Positions 12,088-25,430 of a DNA stretch of 64,000 nt are shown here, in pieces; position 1 is the stretch's first letter; each line of letters starts with the position of its first letter. The DNA lies in NCBI GenBank assembly GCA_963969595.1, contig OZ018412.1:1428501-1492500 (forward strand). The letters are read 5' to 3'. The notes below the pieces were generated by a model that was not told the DNA's origin, did not search any database, and was given only the letters and a program-made list of their open reading frames with translations. Position numbers and translations under genes: made by a program. Source of the DNA: Neckera pumila. Its lineage: Eukaryota > Streptophyta > Bryopsida > Hypnales > Neckeraceae.

Positions 12088-14607
12088 AATGCTTCTCCAT
12101 TTTTTATTTGTTCTCTTCCCATATTGATTTGGAGTTTTTATGAAGACACCCTTGATATCTTGTACCATCATACCCATGTAAATTTAGTGCTAGTTATAAA
12201 GGTGATCTTCATCAGTAATAAGAAGTTTTCTTGTGAAAGAATAGTTTATGGAGCTGCGCTTAAGGAAGGAGCACAACTTGGCATCCACTCACTTTGAATA
12301 CCAAGTTTGAGTTTGTTGACTTTGAACCAAATTTAGGAAGGTTCTACTTCGACTCAAGGAAGTAACTACCTTGTTCAAAAAGTGAGGTAATGCTATGGAG
12401 TTAGAGCCTCTCATAGTGTACCTGCTTATGTCAATGGCATTGAAAGAGCCATACCATAAGTCTAGTGTGGAGAATTATGCTTTTTATGTTACCTTCTCAC
12501 TTGGCTCAATGTAGGAGCGGTGGAAAAACATAATAGTGATGCATGTTGCTATGAGAAGAGGTTTGGTAGAAGCAAGTAGCGAATTTCCAAGTCCTGTAAT
12601 TTCTGGGATGTGTGTAATGCCGTTATATTCCCATGTTTGGCTTAACGTAATTTTTGTTTCTTTTGCAAGTGCTAATGGGGCAAATGCCATGATTTTGAGA
12701 CTAGTGACCGCTCTTTCCTAAACTTCATCCCCATTTCCTCCATTGCACTTTACTCCAGTCACCTTCTCTTCTGTTGCACTGCCTCTCAATCACCATGTCT
12801 TGCGTTGCACTTCCTTGTAATTAGCTTGGGAAAGGGATCTTTCATTTGACAATATTCTAGCTGCTCACTTGGCTGATTATCAACCTCTTTTCCAATGAGT
12901 CTCCCTCCGCCTTGGAAACCATAGATGTGTTGAGGGAGATGAACAAGACATGTAGATCTCAAAGAACGTTGACAACAAAGACTTGAGCTCATGGGAGCTT
13001 GTGATTCCCACAAAGATTATAGATAGTATAAATCTGGACACTAGCACTTGGGAGTTAGATGGACAATTGTCCAAACGCAAGCCGTAGAAGGATCGAATTA
13101 CCACCAAGGCCAAAATCTGAACTATAAAGGAGATGAAGATCCCAATCTTGTTGTGTTCCTGTTTCAGTTTTGGCACTATTTGTTGATTGTTCCAAGTAGG
13201 CCATCATGAGATGATCGTCACTATCCTTTCCAAGGTGCGATTAGTGCAAGCAGGCGCTCTTTTGTAATGGAGCTTTACAATAGAGATTACAAAATAGCGC
13301 CGCTAAACTCCCCAAATTTTCTGAAATCTCCATTTTGGTGAAGAAATGTTGCTACAAAAAACCTATTGTTGAAGCCAAATGTTTTGCCTCACAATTGGCA
13401 GCTTTGCACCTAACAACATTCTTATAAATTCCCTAGCAGGGACTCCACGTAGGTTTAGGGGATAAAACCTAACGTTGGTGTGAACACCCGTGGTTGTACA
13501 CACAATAACTACCACTCTTTCCAAAGTTGTAACACCAAGTGAGAACCGGCCTTTATTGCGAAGACATTCATGTTTATTTAAATCTTGGACGCCCAACTAT
13601 TCACTAGGTGGATGATGGATGTTGTAGAAATAACACTTCCTCTAATCAATATTCAATTAGATAGCTTCAAGAAAAAATTAATGAAATATAACAATCTTCT
13701 CTATATCTAATGTTTGGTTGTCGCCTCTAAAGAAATGGATTCTACTAAGGTGATAGACTAGGGGAATGTAAAGCAAGCTAGGCCATGAAGAATAACCATA
13801 AGTAAAGACCTACTAAGCCACATTAGTGACAAAAGAGACAATGATTTAGGATTGTTCTTCATGATTTGATTTGCATTGCCATTACCTTAACATAATTTTA
13901 ATATAGTAAAGCTAAGCCATTTGATCGCCTTGACATCTACAAATTTTTCACAAGAAATAACAAGTCTTATATACAACTGTGTTACAACTCTACTCCTATG
14001 AGCAAACTTAATGCTTCGAGGTCCCATAGGTAAGGCCAATGGTTGGACTCTTGCATGATTACTCTTACATGGGATCTTTTTATCACTTAGTGCTTGCCAC
14101 ATTAGAAGAACTTGTTTGCATTGATATTATGTCTTATTCTTGACATTTGCAAAATGAAAACCCACTCACTTCTTCCCTCCCATGTGACAAGTACACAACA
14201 TAAGTTTTTCCCAGTTTATTCGACACGTAAAATTGGCAGTGAAGTTTTTTGAGGTTTAGAGCATGGCCTAGACAAAAGATGCAGCAAATTATTGACTCTC
14301 AATAGTAGGGAAATAAGCATTGCATAGACAAAAGTAACATGAGAATTTGAGGAAGATCTTATAGATGGAGAAACCAATGCTACAACAATAAAGCTTCTTG
14401 TAGGTGACAGTCTGCTTGTTTTTTCATCACATTTTTGTACAAGATTACAAACAATTTTGGTCTACGGTTGCTATGGTTCTCAAATCAAACATCTCTCCAA
14501 AATAGATGACATTTTTGGTAGAAGATCCACTCTCACTCAAAACATTGCAACACAATTGACTCCATTTGTAATATTCTTCACTAGCTACACCATTTCCCAC
14601 TCCCTAC
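12088..14607. other. Spacer between convergent genes
   Basis: This AT-rich spacer lies between the 3' ends of the histidine kinase (+) and the receptor kinase (-). Open frames up to about 100 codons (for example minus 12880-13176) have no recognisable motif and look like chance. No MITE of the families seen elsewhere was recognised. Confidence 0.4.
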
Positions 14608-17600
14608 TTAGACTGGACTAGGGTAGCTTGTGGGTCCATGTTGAGAACTTGAAGAGTTCTCTAAATAGTTAGAATGCAATTGGGTTTGTAAAGAAGGTGA
14701 CATTCTAATTCCTTCTATTGTCAAAGCACTTTGAAGCTCTTGCACCACATCCATCATTGTCGGCCTGTGCACACCCTTGGGCTCTACACTTTGCATTGCA
14801 ATGTCAGCAACTTTCCATATTGCTTCTATGCTAGGATTTGAAGCTTTCAATGTAGGATCCAATATAGAGTCAATGTCGCCGTTTTGGAGACTCTCTCGGA
14901 CCTGAAAAACAAATCCAATGAAAAATGAAGGAATTAATGACTAGTTCACTAGTTACTTGAGCTTTTATACATATTAAATGGATACATTGAGAGTTCATGT
15001 TTAATTCTTATTTTAGGTTTCATCTTGCAAATTCCCTCTATTTAGGATAGAACTTGGTCCACGCAAATTAAATAGAAACCCATTCCTATCAAGATCATTA
15101 ATTCTTTGTGAATTAGGAGTGATTAGACTTCACGCAAATTTTTTCCTGAAATCTCCAAACTTGTTGAAACATGATAGGCACATTTCAACAAAATTTGTGT
15201 CACTTAATAAAAATGTCTATCAAAAATTTCAACTTTGAGCATTTCAAAATCACAGTTTTAGTACTTTGAAACATGTCATTTGAATGAATATGACCAAGTT
15301 ACTTATTGAATGCATCAATAACTGACTAGTCTACCTTAATTTAGTTGAATGCCTTGATCTTCACAAATAAGAAAGAGTTTGGAAATGTTAAGCTACAATA
15401 CCAAAGGTTGCAATTGGTACCCCAAGACCTCTTTTCTACAAGTAGATAGCCTTAGTATATAGAAATAAGCAAATAGTTTAGATTGAAAAGTAGTCAACTA
15501 ACCCAATGCACGATATGAGGATTCCTTTCCGTAGCTATAGCTGATTGATCAATAGGCAAACGCCTTGTGATTAGCTCCAAGAGTACAATCCCAAAACTAT
15601 ACACATCACTTTTGGAAGATAAATATTGAGTTGTATAGTACCTGCAATAAGCAAAAGTCCTTAGAACAGCATACATGATAATTGAAAGCCATGAAGACTA
15701 AGAAGATGCATGCATACCATGTAATTCAATGTCTCCTTTAAGTTTCTTCTATTACCACAAAACAAAGAATACTTCTAAAATTTCTCTCTCAAATGTTAAC
15801 AACGAAATCCATCAAAAATCCATTTTGGGATATAAATCATTTTGCATCATCATCCATTACTTGATGCTAGGATCTTTAATCCTGGCAAACATAGGTGCAC
15901 CTAGAGTTCAAGCACTTACTCTGGATCAAGGTAGCCGGCTGTTCCCATGACATCCGTTATCACTCTGGTGGCTTCAGCTTCACCCATCAACTTGGTCAGT
16001 CCAAAGTCTGCCACTTTGGCATCCAATTTAGAGGTGAGCAGAATGTTATTGCTCTTCACATCTCGGTGTATGAAACTTGGACTACACCCGGTGTGCAGAT
16101 ACTCCAAGCCTGCATATTAATTCATGCACCGAGCACTCCATCAATCAGGATGAACAAACTTACATGGAACTCTGCATTTCCCGTCTGAACGACCGGCATA
16201 CAATTAAGTCCAGGAGGTTGCCAATGGCATGCCTAGGCATTACGCTCGATTCACGCAAGCAGAAAACGTGGAAAACGTTGCAGAATTTAACAGGGTTCAT
16301 GATTCAATTGAGCATGCGTTTGATTTCTACCTTGGGCTGCATTCAAGGCGATGCGTAGGCGCGTTCTCCAATCAAGCTTGCCGACTCTCGCTGAAGTGCC
16401 TGTTATCATCATGGAATCCAATTGTCAAAGGCTAGGCTTTCTCAGCTCGCTTGAAATCGCTTCCTTACTCTATTCAAAGTCGGCAAGCGAACTTTAATGC
16501 GCTCTTAATGAAGGAGAAACTTCTAGCCTTCTAGCACTCGATTAAGCCACCACAGGGTTAGGATTTAGGGTCTCAAGGAATTAGGATTCAGGGTTTAGAG
16601 TACAGCATGTGCCTACGTGGGTCATAAAACTGCATAGATCGATGAGAGAGAATGCATGAGGAACACACAGGAAGACCGGGGAGGCGTTACCCCCCCCGGT
16701 GTTTATTTTCACATTGCAGCTTCACCCCCCCTTGACTTTCTTTAAATGGAAAGTCAAGGGGGGGTGAAGCTGCAATGGGAAAATAAACACCGGGGGGGTA
16801 ACGCCTCCCCGGTCTCCCTGTGACAGAACTCACCATGTAAGAGATCGAATAAGGAGCCATTGTGCATGTACTCGTAGATCAGCGTTGGATTCTGTCCTTG
16901 GCAGTATCCCAACAAGACTACCAGGTTCTTGTGGTGCACCCGCGATAACACATCCACCTAAAAAATGCAACGTAGCTCAGTCCAAAGTCAACTCCAACTT
17001 CAATTCTCAATGCCATGTTCATTTGAAGTAGACACTCGACCCGAGATTGTTGCGAAACTTCAAACAAAACACGACTTACGGACAAAGGTCTCGGTTCTAA
17101 GGATGTTTGAAACAGCGGAAAGGCTTACACTCAGTCAGAGTTGAGTTCCTAAACCCACATACTCAATCCCAGCCGTATCGTAAAAGCAACCTGGTTTCCC
17201 AAAATTGATCATTCGGTGGGCTATATAGATAATTAGCAAACCTCATTGAAGAACTCCTTTTCTCCTTGCTTTGAAGATCCATCAGCAACCTTGACTGCCA
17301 CTTCTTGCCCATCAAGAAACTTTCCGTAGTACACAGGGCCGAATCCTCCTCTACCAAGTTCTTTGTTAAAGTTACTCGTTGCAACCTTGACTTCTGCAAG
17401 TGAGTATGCTTTGGCACCACCCGAGCCAATCTCTGCATGTTGACCATGCACACAAGTAGAGAATGAGTTCTTGGCCTCTTGCAATGACCCAGTTTGAAAC
17501 TTGCGATGAAGAGTGTTGGGAAGGAGTTGGAAGACATTTGCTACGTGACAAGCTAGGACAAGAATTGAATCTCACTACCTATTTGTGGATCAAATGTAAT

Positions 17601-20600
17601 TAGCAGATTATATAAGAAGGAAATGCAAGCTCTAATTCAAAATAGTTGTTGCTTGAACCAAAGCTTACTCATCATGCTTGCCCCTTCATCGTCAGACTGA
17701 TTAGGCACTTTACGTTGCAATTGGTACCGATAGTAGGCAACAATGGCCATTGCAATAATCAGTATGAGTCCAGCAACACCGCCTATAATAGCACCAACGA
17801 TGGCTGCACTGCTTGATTTGCCATCGCAATTGTCACACGGGCTGCCCAGCGGGCTGCCTCCTTTACCGGTTAAGAGAGGATTCCCAGGCCTGTACCTGGA
17901 CATCAAACAAATTCATTGAACAGTTTCAGTTCATATCACGAGGGAATATGTGAGCGGTTACGACGGCTCCTGTGGTAGGGATGATGACGATTCCATTCCA
18001 CTGACACGCAGGCAAACCTTTTTAGGGTTTTCTTTGTGAGAACACATAAACTTAGTTTGCAAAGTTTCCAAGTTTTTGTGCACGAGAGTCCGACTTCAAA
18101 TAACCACCTTTGGATCTCAAATCAGGACCTCAATCTGTCCTAATTGAGGACTACTTTGGACCAAATCAGATCATGCTGCTTCGTAAAGCTTGGAGAGCAG
18201 TCAGAAGTTTTCATTACAATATTTTCAATATTATATTATATACTTCTGTGTCAACTGAAAAATAACCTGCTATAGTCGGGAATTTATTTATGGTCAGTGT
18301 TAAGAAATGCCCTAACTGGAATCGTCACCATGTAAATTGCTAACAACTGAGGCAGTGGTCACATCATTCTTAGCTGATATGTCAGATCAAAACTGCCTGC
18401 AAACTTGTGCGAGAACTTACCTGAAATGTATCAAAGAATCCGCTGAAAGAAGCGCATCTGGAACCGGACCACTGAAGTTATTATTCCGGACTGTCCTGCA
18501 ATTAGTGACCTCAGGAAGATCTCAATCAGTCATCCAACATAAATGTCAGAGCTTCTACATTGAACAATCCATGAAAGGCTGTGGATAGAAGCTTAAGATC
18601 AAGCACCTGCTAACTTTGAAATTTCATTCACAGAAGGAAGGTCATAAGTAACTCACAAGATTCTCAGGTTTGTTAAAGTTGTCAGCCACTCAGGTAGAGG
18701 GCCACTGAAGTTGTTGTCGTCCAAGATCCTGAGATACATCAATCGACATACATCGAAAGCATCAGGACATGAAACGCATATTTGGCAACGAAGGAAAAGG
18801 TACATTACAGAGCTGCGTTGACTCCATTTCAAGGTCTCCTTTGAGTTCAAAAGTTGAGAAAATACGAGCCCGACGTGTGGGCTTCATTGTGACACTCCAT
18901 TTGTTTTGTGAAACTTGCAGAACTTAACAATAAGCAATTCTCTTTATCCAAATTGGAGTTTATTTTCATGGCCATACGTGGGAGGATGGTATGCTCTTGA
19001 GCACCGGAATTGTGAAATTCAAATGCACCAAGCTCTAATAACCAGGAATGGTACAGATCTGTAGCTCCAGATGGGAGCCTGGAAAATTGCCAATTTCTTG
19101 AAAATGTCCCTTTTCAACGAGTAAGGCGGTTTTAGTATCATCACAGATACGCCGAGTTCAGGATGTTCAGGCAGAGATTCCAATCAGCACTTGTATAAAC
19201 CTTCAGCTTTGCCAACATATAAAGGGAGTGATCATCACATGTATGTGTTCAGTGAGACTGAAACGATAAATATCAAAATTGTAGTATTTGTCTAAATCGT
19301 GAATTGGTACGTTTCTGAAAGCCTAGTATTTTGAAACCTTCTCAAGATCTACATCAGACCTGCAATTCACAGCTCTTTGATTTTAATCATGGCAAACTGA
19401 ATCTCTCCATTTCGACGAATATGGCCAGAGAATATTTGCAAATACTCATAGTAAACCCCAAAACCCTAAATAGCTTCCAATGAAATAGGAGTTGGACAAC
19501 TTACAAGGAGGTCAGTCCAGAAAGACTGGCGAAACTGGCTGGAATCGTACTTTCCAGCCGATATCCTGAAAGATTCCTGCACATCCTCACCAAGAATCGC
19601 CAAGACATTGTAATAGCAGACCTAATACTGGGACTGAAAACAATCACAACATCTTCTAAAGTTAAGAACTACCGGTAGTGCTTCACTATTCACTTCCCGG
19701 TGGACCATCAACAAACAGAACTGAACTAAAGATGGCGATTTCATAATATATTATTGCGAACTAACTTTCCCTTGTCCATAATTATGTGAACTAGAGATCG
19801 AAAAATATATGTGACACTTCAAAATTCGGTTTCCATCTCCTCCTCGGGACACCCATCACTATCAATTGACTCTCAACATTCTACTAAAGCACAACCTGAC
19901 TGACTGTGCGCCACAAAGTCTACTCACACAGCAGTAATCTGAGGCTGAGGGCTGGGACTGCAAGTAATCCAGGAATGGGGTACAGGCAGACATGGATCAC
20001 CAGACCATTCCATCAGTTTCCTGTTCTTCTTGATGTCTTCAATAGCAAGTGCTGCACAGAATTACATGTCCATCGAAATTTTGTTACTATAGTGTCCCAT
20101 CTTCAACATTTGATGCTTGTGTGAATCTCATTTTGGCAGAGACTCCATTAACCAGTCATACATTAGAGTTCAGTGACCATACATATGAGATTTGAATCCC
20201 GGTTGATTTGTGCTATTGTGAAAATGTTTAACCTATGAGCATTTAGTCTTCTGCAGTTGATTTCTCGCGTAACACAAACTAAATATGCAGAATGTAAGAT
20301 GGTGCAAGTTTCTACATTGCTGTAGGGAATTAAAGGTTCAAAGTTCATCTGTATGGTGAATGGAGAATTTACATTGATAGTAATGAAGAGCAGTAATTGG
20401 ACGGGACTCACCATCTCGACTAGTTGTTTTATCCAGTGTAGGATCGGACTTTGCAAAAAGCTCCATAGAATTCAGAATAGGACCGGCCATGGAGTCTGCG
20501 AGGGGAGTCAGGGTCATGTTGGAATCTGCTTCAATAAGCAAATTGCTCGTCGTCCAAAGCTCGTATTCTAATAACTTAGGGAATGTGCCGTCCATGTCGA

Positions 20601-22456
20601 CGTTGCGCTCGACGTCATTAATTTGAATTGAAAAATTTCGAGTTTGTGAGCCCGTAGAGTTGAGTTCTCCAAAATAAACTGCCACATACCACGAGGTCAC
20701 CTTGTCGTTGTAGCCGGGCGGCAGCAGCAGTGATGTGATAGTGCCGGAGCTCGTGATACCCGTTTGCAGCACGGCCGACGGAGGCCCACGCGCGGAATTG
20801 ACATAGTCAACAAAAGTCGAATTGGTCGACAGATTCTGCATTGGAGAAAGGGTTTGCTTCAAATAGAGGGAATCGAGGCCTTCAGCAAACCAAAATCGGT
20901 CGTAGTAATCATCGGGGGCTCTGCGAAATCAGAGAGCACAAGTGAAGCACAATCAAATGAGACGACTAAAACAATGCACAACCTGTAGACGGTGACACAT
21001 CAATCGTACTAGTTCTGGTTTTTAGGGGTTTTAGGAATCAGGGATCAGGGATTAGGGTTTAGGGTAAAACTACAAGTTAGAACATGAATTGCAGAATCGA
21101 AGAAAGTTTGGAAATCGACCTACTAAATATAAGCTTAGAACATGGGCAGAGCCCTGCATTTTTGCAATCACTGTTTAGACGACAGTCATACACCTCAGAC
21201 ATTTAATATAACTTCATGATCATCTGAGCTATCTATTTCTTGTTCTCAGATGGCCATCAGATACAAAGAGGTTTGCAGCCTCTCGGAATTGTAGCTCTCG
21301 CTGGCCGAACATAATTAAAACAAAATTGAATTGTGCGTACCGTATCATTTCCGTTGCCCCGAAATTCACGCGTCCGACTGTCCTCATGACAATCCCTTGC
21401 TGAAGAAACTGACCATAATTATCGGTATACGACTTCGTCATTTCATTAGCCAGCTTCAGAGAGATTCCGGAGATGAGAGGCGAGTACAGGGGCGACGTCC
21501 GCAGCAGACACAAGTAGGTCACGTTCCCCTTCGCCACATAATTGTACTCGCTATAGGTGCCACCAGTACCCACCAGTAGTGTCACGTTTTTCATGACAGT
21601 GGCGTCGAGGGCCACCTGAAACGACGGCGGCTGGTTCTTGTTGTCGTAGTTGCCGTAGAAGAACGTCATCCGCAGCAAGTAGGCGTTGCCGGAGACCACG
21701 GGCAAGGTGAAGCAGTTCTTGGGACGAAGATCATCGAAGTAGCGGAGCGTCTTCAGCTCGGGGTAATTCAGGATATTCTCGGCGCCTGTGCCAAAGGTAT
21801 GTGTTCCCCCCGTGGAAATGTAGTCGGCATCAGTGACCCAAGTGAAATTGGTGAGTCCGTCGACTGACGTCTCGGTTGCACCACAGTCGATGTTCAGAAA
21901 ATCTGCTGCCACAGAAATACCTTCTTTCAACAAATCAACTAGCTCGCCTGACAATATTCTAATATATATAATTAAGGTCTCTATTCACGATACAGTAAAG
22001 GAGAGGTTCCATTCAGCAGACAGGCGAACTTTGAACCTTTACTTCCCTACGACACCCTAGAAACTTGCACCATCCTAAAATTTTGAACATTGATTTCTCT
22101 AAATTGAGATTCCATCACTCACAGGAGAACGCCAAGCTTGTCAACCTGTACTTACTTACTAATTAGTCACCTGAGCACGTCCGGAACTACGTACGTACTA
22201 TATCCATGGCCGGATTTGCAAACTGTAAGTTCAAAGCTCTGAAACTCGATCAAAGGACACAATTTAGTACTGCAGCTAGTGTTATATCCTTGCAACCTGA
22301 AGTATATTATGAATGACGTACTGTTGTTCGGGTTAATTACAAACCTGATTGAATCTGAGCCAATGCCGTTGGCACTCCGCAGCTGAAGCGAAGAAGGAGC
22401 ACGGCAACCACTGCTCTCCAGCAAAACCTAAACCTGGCGTCCAAAGATCTGTCCAT
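14608..22456 (-). CDS. Malectin-like LRR receptor kinase (LRR-I type)
   Basis: Fourteen exons from 5' to 3': 22456-22345, 21905-21341, 20920-20412, 20051-19928, 19576-19505, 18728-18657, 18495-18421, 17895-17669, 17540-17242, 16957-16834, 16399-16331, 16109-15920, 15641-15503, 14901-14608. This gives 956 aa. Order: a signal peptide (about 1-33); a malectin-like ectodomain (about 38-400, opening [11 protein letters not shown]); a GDPC motif ([10 protein letters not shown]); three LRRs, the first two on 72-bp exons and the third on a 75-bp exon (about 437-509); one TM helix (about 540-564); and a kinase with GRGGFG (648-653), Lys669, HRD (764-766), DFG (784-786) and [11 protein letters not shown]. 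The kinase is of the RD type and looks active. The MLD-GDPC-LRR-TM-kinase order defines the LRR-I group, which includes SYMRK; the C-terminal half resembles the Arabidopsis At1g67720/At2g37050 type more. It is a plasma-membrane receptor whose ligand is unknown. It converges on the histidine kinase. The intron between the 16834 and 16399 exons carries a 157-bp hairpin. Confidence 0.92.
16666..16822. repeat. Near-perfect 157-bp hairpin in receptor-kinase intron
   Basis: Arms of about 74 bp run from CACAGGAAGACCGGGGAGGC to GCCTCCCCGGTCTCCCTGTG, around a loop of about 8 bp (TTTAAATG). Only a few mismatches separate the arms, and C-tracts of 7-8 lie in each. The DNA is much GC-richer than its surroundings. 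On the gene's strand the hairpin begins about 11 nt after the 5' splice site at 16833. It looks like a recent foldback insertion. Confidence 0.85.
21025..21066. repeat. Interstitial telomere-like motif
   Basis: A degenerate run ends in ATTAGGGTTTAGGG, the plant telomere unit TTTAGGG, within an intron of the receptor kinase. A similar run (GGGTTAGGATTTAGGG and GGGTTTAGAG) lies at about 16555-16602 in another intron. Such short runs are common near plant genes and need not mark a former chromosome end. Confidence 0.4.
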
Positions 22457-23463
22457 CGCTTGAGCTAGCGTGAGTCATAACAGAACCACTGTATATACTT
22501 AACAATGCCTGGGATACTCAACTCTTAGCATGTAATCGGCATTCCTGGTTCTGTCTCGAATGTTCCTACATCGATATCGGTTCTCGCCATGCCAATAGTA
22601 ATTATGTGACCTTTTGAAAAGTCTTACCGTGCCCAGGTCTGTACATGGCCTATCCTTCCCACCGTCGAGCCCATGTCCAATTTTGAGTGCACATCAATTA
22701 TCAGTATCCAACGTACAAAAAATATATGCTTCCAACTTCGTGAAACTAGCCGGTGATCGAATGTAAGCAAGCTAACGTAGTGACTGCAGTTGTATATCGA
22801 TATCGACAAAGCTAAGGATGAGGAAGGGAAGGGGCCGGGTCTGGCCTCATCTGTTAAACATTTAATGTGATCTGTTCGATCGTGCGAGCTGGAGCCTTTT
22901 TCTAACCGGGTCATGCATGCATTACTCCTTTGCGCTCAATACGACTGTTAATTAATTATTATATGCAGGATGTGGTAGTCAGACAGTCTCAGACTGTGGT
23001 GACTCAGACTGTGGTGGCGCAGCTAGTACTCCATACAGACTCTTTATTGCCGATGGAGCTCAGATTAACGTTAAGGTCAGTGTGTATCTTAATTAAGGTA
23101 GAGCCACCCACAACCGACAGAATAAGGAATTCCAACATGATCTGGACTAGTGAAGGCAAAACAAATATTTTTCAGAGGTACATTGATTGATTGATAGAAA
23201 TGACAAGGATTGTAAAAAAATTGGTAATTTTATCGCTTGAACTGCAATTACTAAGAATTTTGGGAGGCAAAAAGTGCTCCAAACCCCTAGCCAACATCTA
23301 GACTCTTCCAATTCCAATCATTCAATAACTTTGTTCCTAATCATTATTTCCTACTTTCTTTCTCACAACCTGGGACATGTATCATTTATTTATTAGTTCC
23401 AACTTTGAAAAGGAAAAAAATATATATTCTAAGCTTGGTCAAAAATATGTGCACCTATAGGTC

Positions 23464-23512
23464 GGGAATGGATCACTGGTTGGGAATGGATCACTGGTTG
23501 GGAATGGGTGGC
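23464..23512. repeat. 18-bp tandem repeat, about 2.5 copies
   Basis: GGGAATGGATCACTGGTT is repeated head to tail, the third copy diverging as GGGAATGGGTGGCTG. Confidence 0.7.
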
Positions 23513-24169
23513 TGTACCTTATACTTTTGGCATGGAGAGCGTGGGAGCCTTGATCTGAGCGTTGAAACGGAGACTGCAGAGCCTCGATCGATGGTTGAGG
23601 TGATGGGATTGATACCGACAGTGCTTGACAGTCTTCTTAAGTGTACTCCATCAGATACTAACATAAAACTTACAACAAATGAGATTCCATCAAGCGCACA
23701 GACAAGTGGACATTGGGCAATGTGCAGTCTGTGGAACTGTTTTGAAACTTACTGTCAATGACATGGACTAAGAGCATCGCCACCAGTGATCCCAGAACTG
23801 CTTTATGTATTTTAGTGCAACGTGCTACCTGACTTCTTAGGATTTAGTGCAGTATGCTACCTCCAAGACAAACGGGCATCAATTTTGGCTACCTTGAGAG
23901 TGAGTAGTATTAAAAAAAAATAGAAAAGAAAAAATTTTGCAAGTTTTAAAGGATTATTGGGAGTACCATATTACAAAACTAACGAAATAGATGCTAATTT
24001 CAATGTAGAGGAAGTTGCACATTGGCTACCAAATTCTATTGTTTGTTGCAGTCTTGACTAAAATCTAATTTTTTCAAGGATTTTTTCCAATATACTTTTA
24101 GCTCCTGAAAATTTTAAGTAGCAATGGAATGAAATTTAGCCACTTCTGTGAACGCTAATCGCCACAGCA

Positions 24170-24275
24170 ACTCGCCCAATTGGCCCGGCCAAGCAAATCA
24201 ATGGAGGACCTTTACTGTTAGCTTTGTGTCAGAGGTTCTTTACCATTGATTTGCTTGGCTGGGCGAGTTGCTGTG
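24170..24275. repeat. Hairpin repeat
   Basis: The left arm reads CCACAGCAACTCGCCCA and then CCAAGCAAATCAATGG. The right arm is the inverse, CCATTGATTTGCTTGG and then TGGGCGAGTTGCTGTGG. The loop is about 35 bp. It abuts the element at 24287. Confidence 0.7.
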
Positions 24276-24286
24276 GGGTTGCTCTA

Positions 24287-24726
24287 AGAGCATCCCAATG
24301 GCAAGGGGCCCAAAGAGAGACGCCAAATGCTTGGTTTGGCGTTCTTGAAGAATAGACTGGAGGGAGTGCTCATCATCCCCATGGTGGAAGTTCAAATTGC
24401 CTCGCCAAACACAACTCCCGAGGCAGTCTTCACGCCAAGTCGCAACATCTTCAAAAGAGCAGACGCCACTTCATGTTTCCTCATTACAAGATTGCTTTCT
24501 TTTCTTTAATGCAGGTGTTTAAAGGTATGAAAGGACCTTGAAACCTGGGTCAACACTGTTTGGTGAGGTACAAGCAAGCCCTTGCACTTGGCCATCCCCT
24601 CTCCAATTTTGAGCGCGCCCAGTCCGAATTTTCAAGCTGGCGTGTTTGTTGTGGGGTAAGCTTTGTAGCCCAACTCGCCCACTCCCCATGCTAGCTGCTC
24701 TGGGCGCCCCGCCGTGGGGATGCTCT
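24287..24726. mobile_element. TIR element with AGAGCATCCC ends
   Basis: The ends are AGAGCATCCCAATGG and CCGTGGGGATGCTCT, inverted over about 11-15 bp. The 440-bp length and lack of coding suggest a non-autonomous DNA transposon. Related ends at 25344 and 26859 mark a second member. Confidence 0.5.
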
Positions 24727-25430
24727 AAGGTAGAAGCCTCGGTACAATAGTCGATCATTTAAGCAATTTTGGAGCAGATCATACGCAGTAAGAGGTGGTG
24801 GAAAATTTCTCATGTAGGAAAATAGGATATATGGGGATTGCAAAATTTTCAAAAAATTGCATTCCCAAAATTGAAATTATTGTGAATTTTGGGAGCCAAA
24901 AAGTGCATTTCACTAATAGCCAATGTCTAGAGTCTTCCAATTCTGATCATTCAAGAACTATACTCATGCTAACTATTTCCTATTTTCTTGTTCACTACTT
25001 TGGGACATGTGTCATAACCTTATAAGTCCCAACCTTGAAAAGAACCAAAAAAACATATTCCAAGCTTTTGTTGGATATTTATTCCAGCCTTGCTTCAAAA
25101 TACTACACTTCTATAGGTTAGGTATTGGGCGTGGTTGACAATTGGTGCTTCTATCTTATTTTGCATTTGTAGCGTGGAGTTGGTCGGCAGAAAATAATCT
25201 CAAAGAACTATAGATGCCCAAAAATTTGTAACCTACCCAAATTTCTAGTTGTCTATTCAAGTGTTCAATTGATCTTTAGAAATTAAGAGATGACTGTAGA
25301 AGGGCTGAGCTGCCCATTATTTACAAACCTTAAGCAAATCCTAAGGGCACCCCAATAGCAACTCGGTGAATAAAGGTGCCAATCAAGGAATTTTTACAGA
25401 TTGGCGTCCTTCGTTCATGAGCCCATTTAT

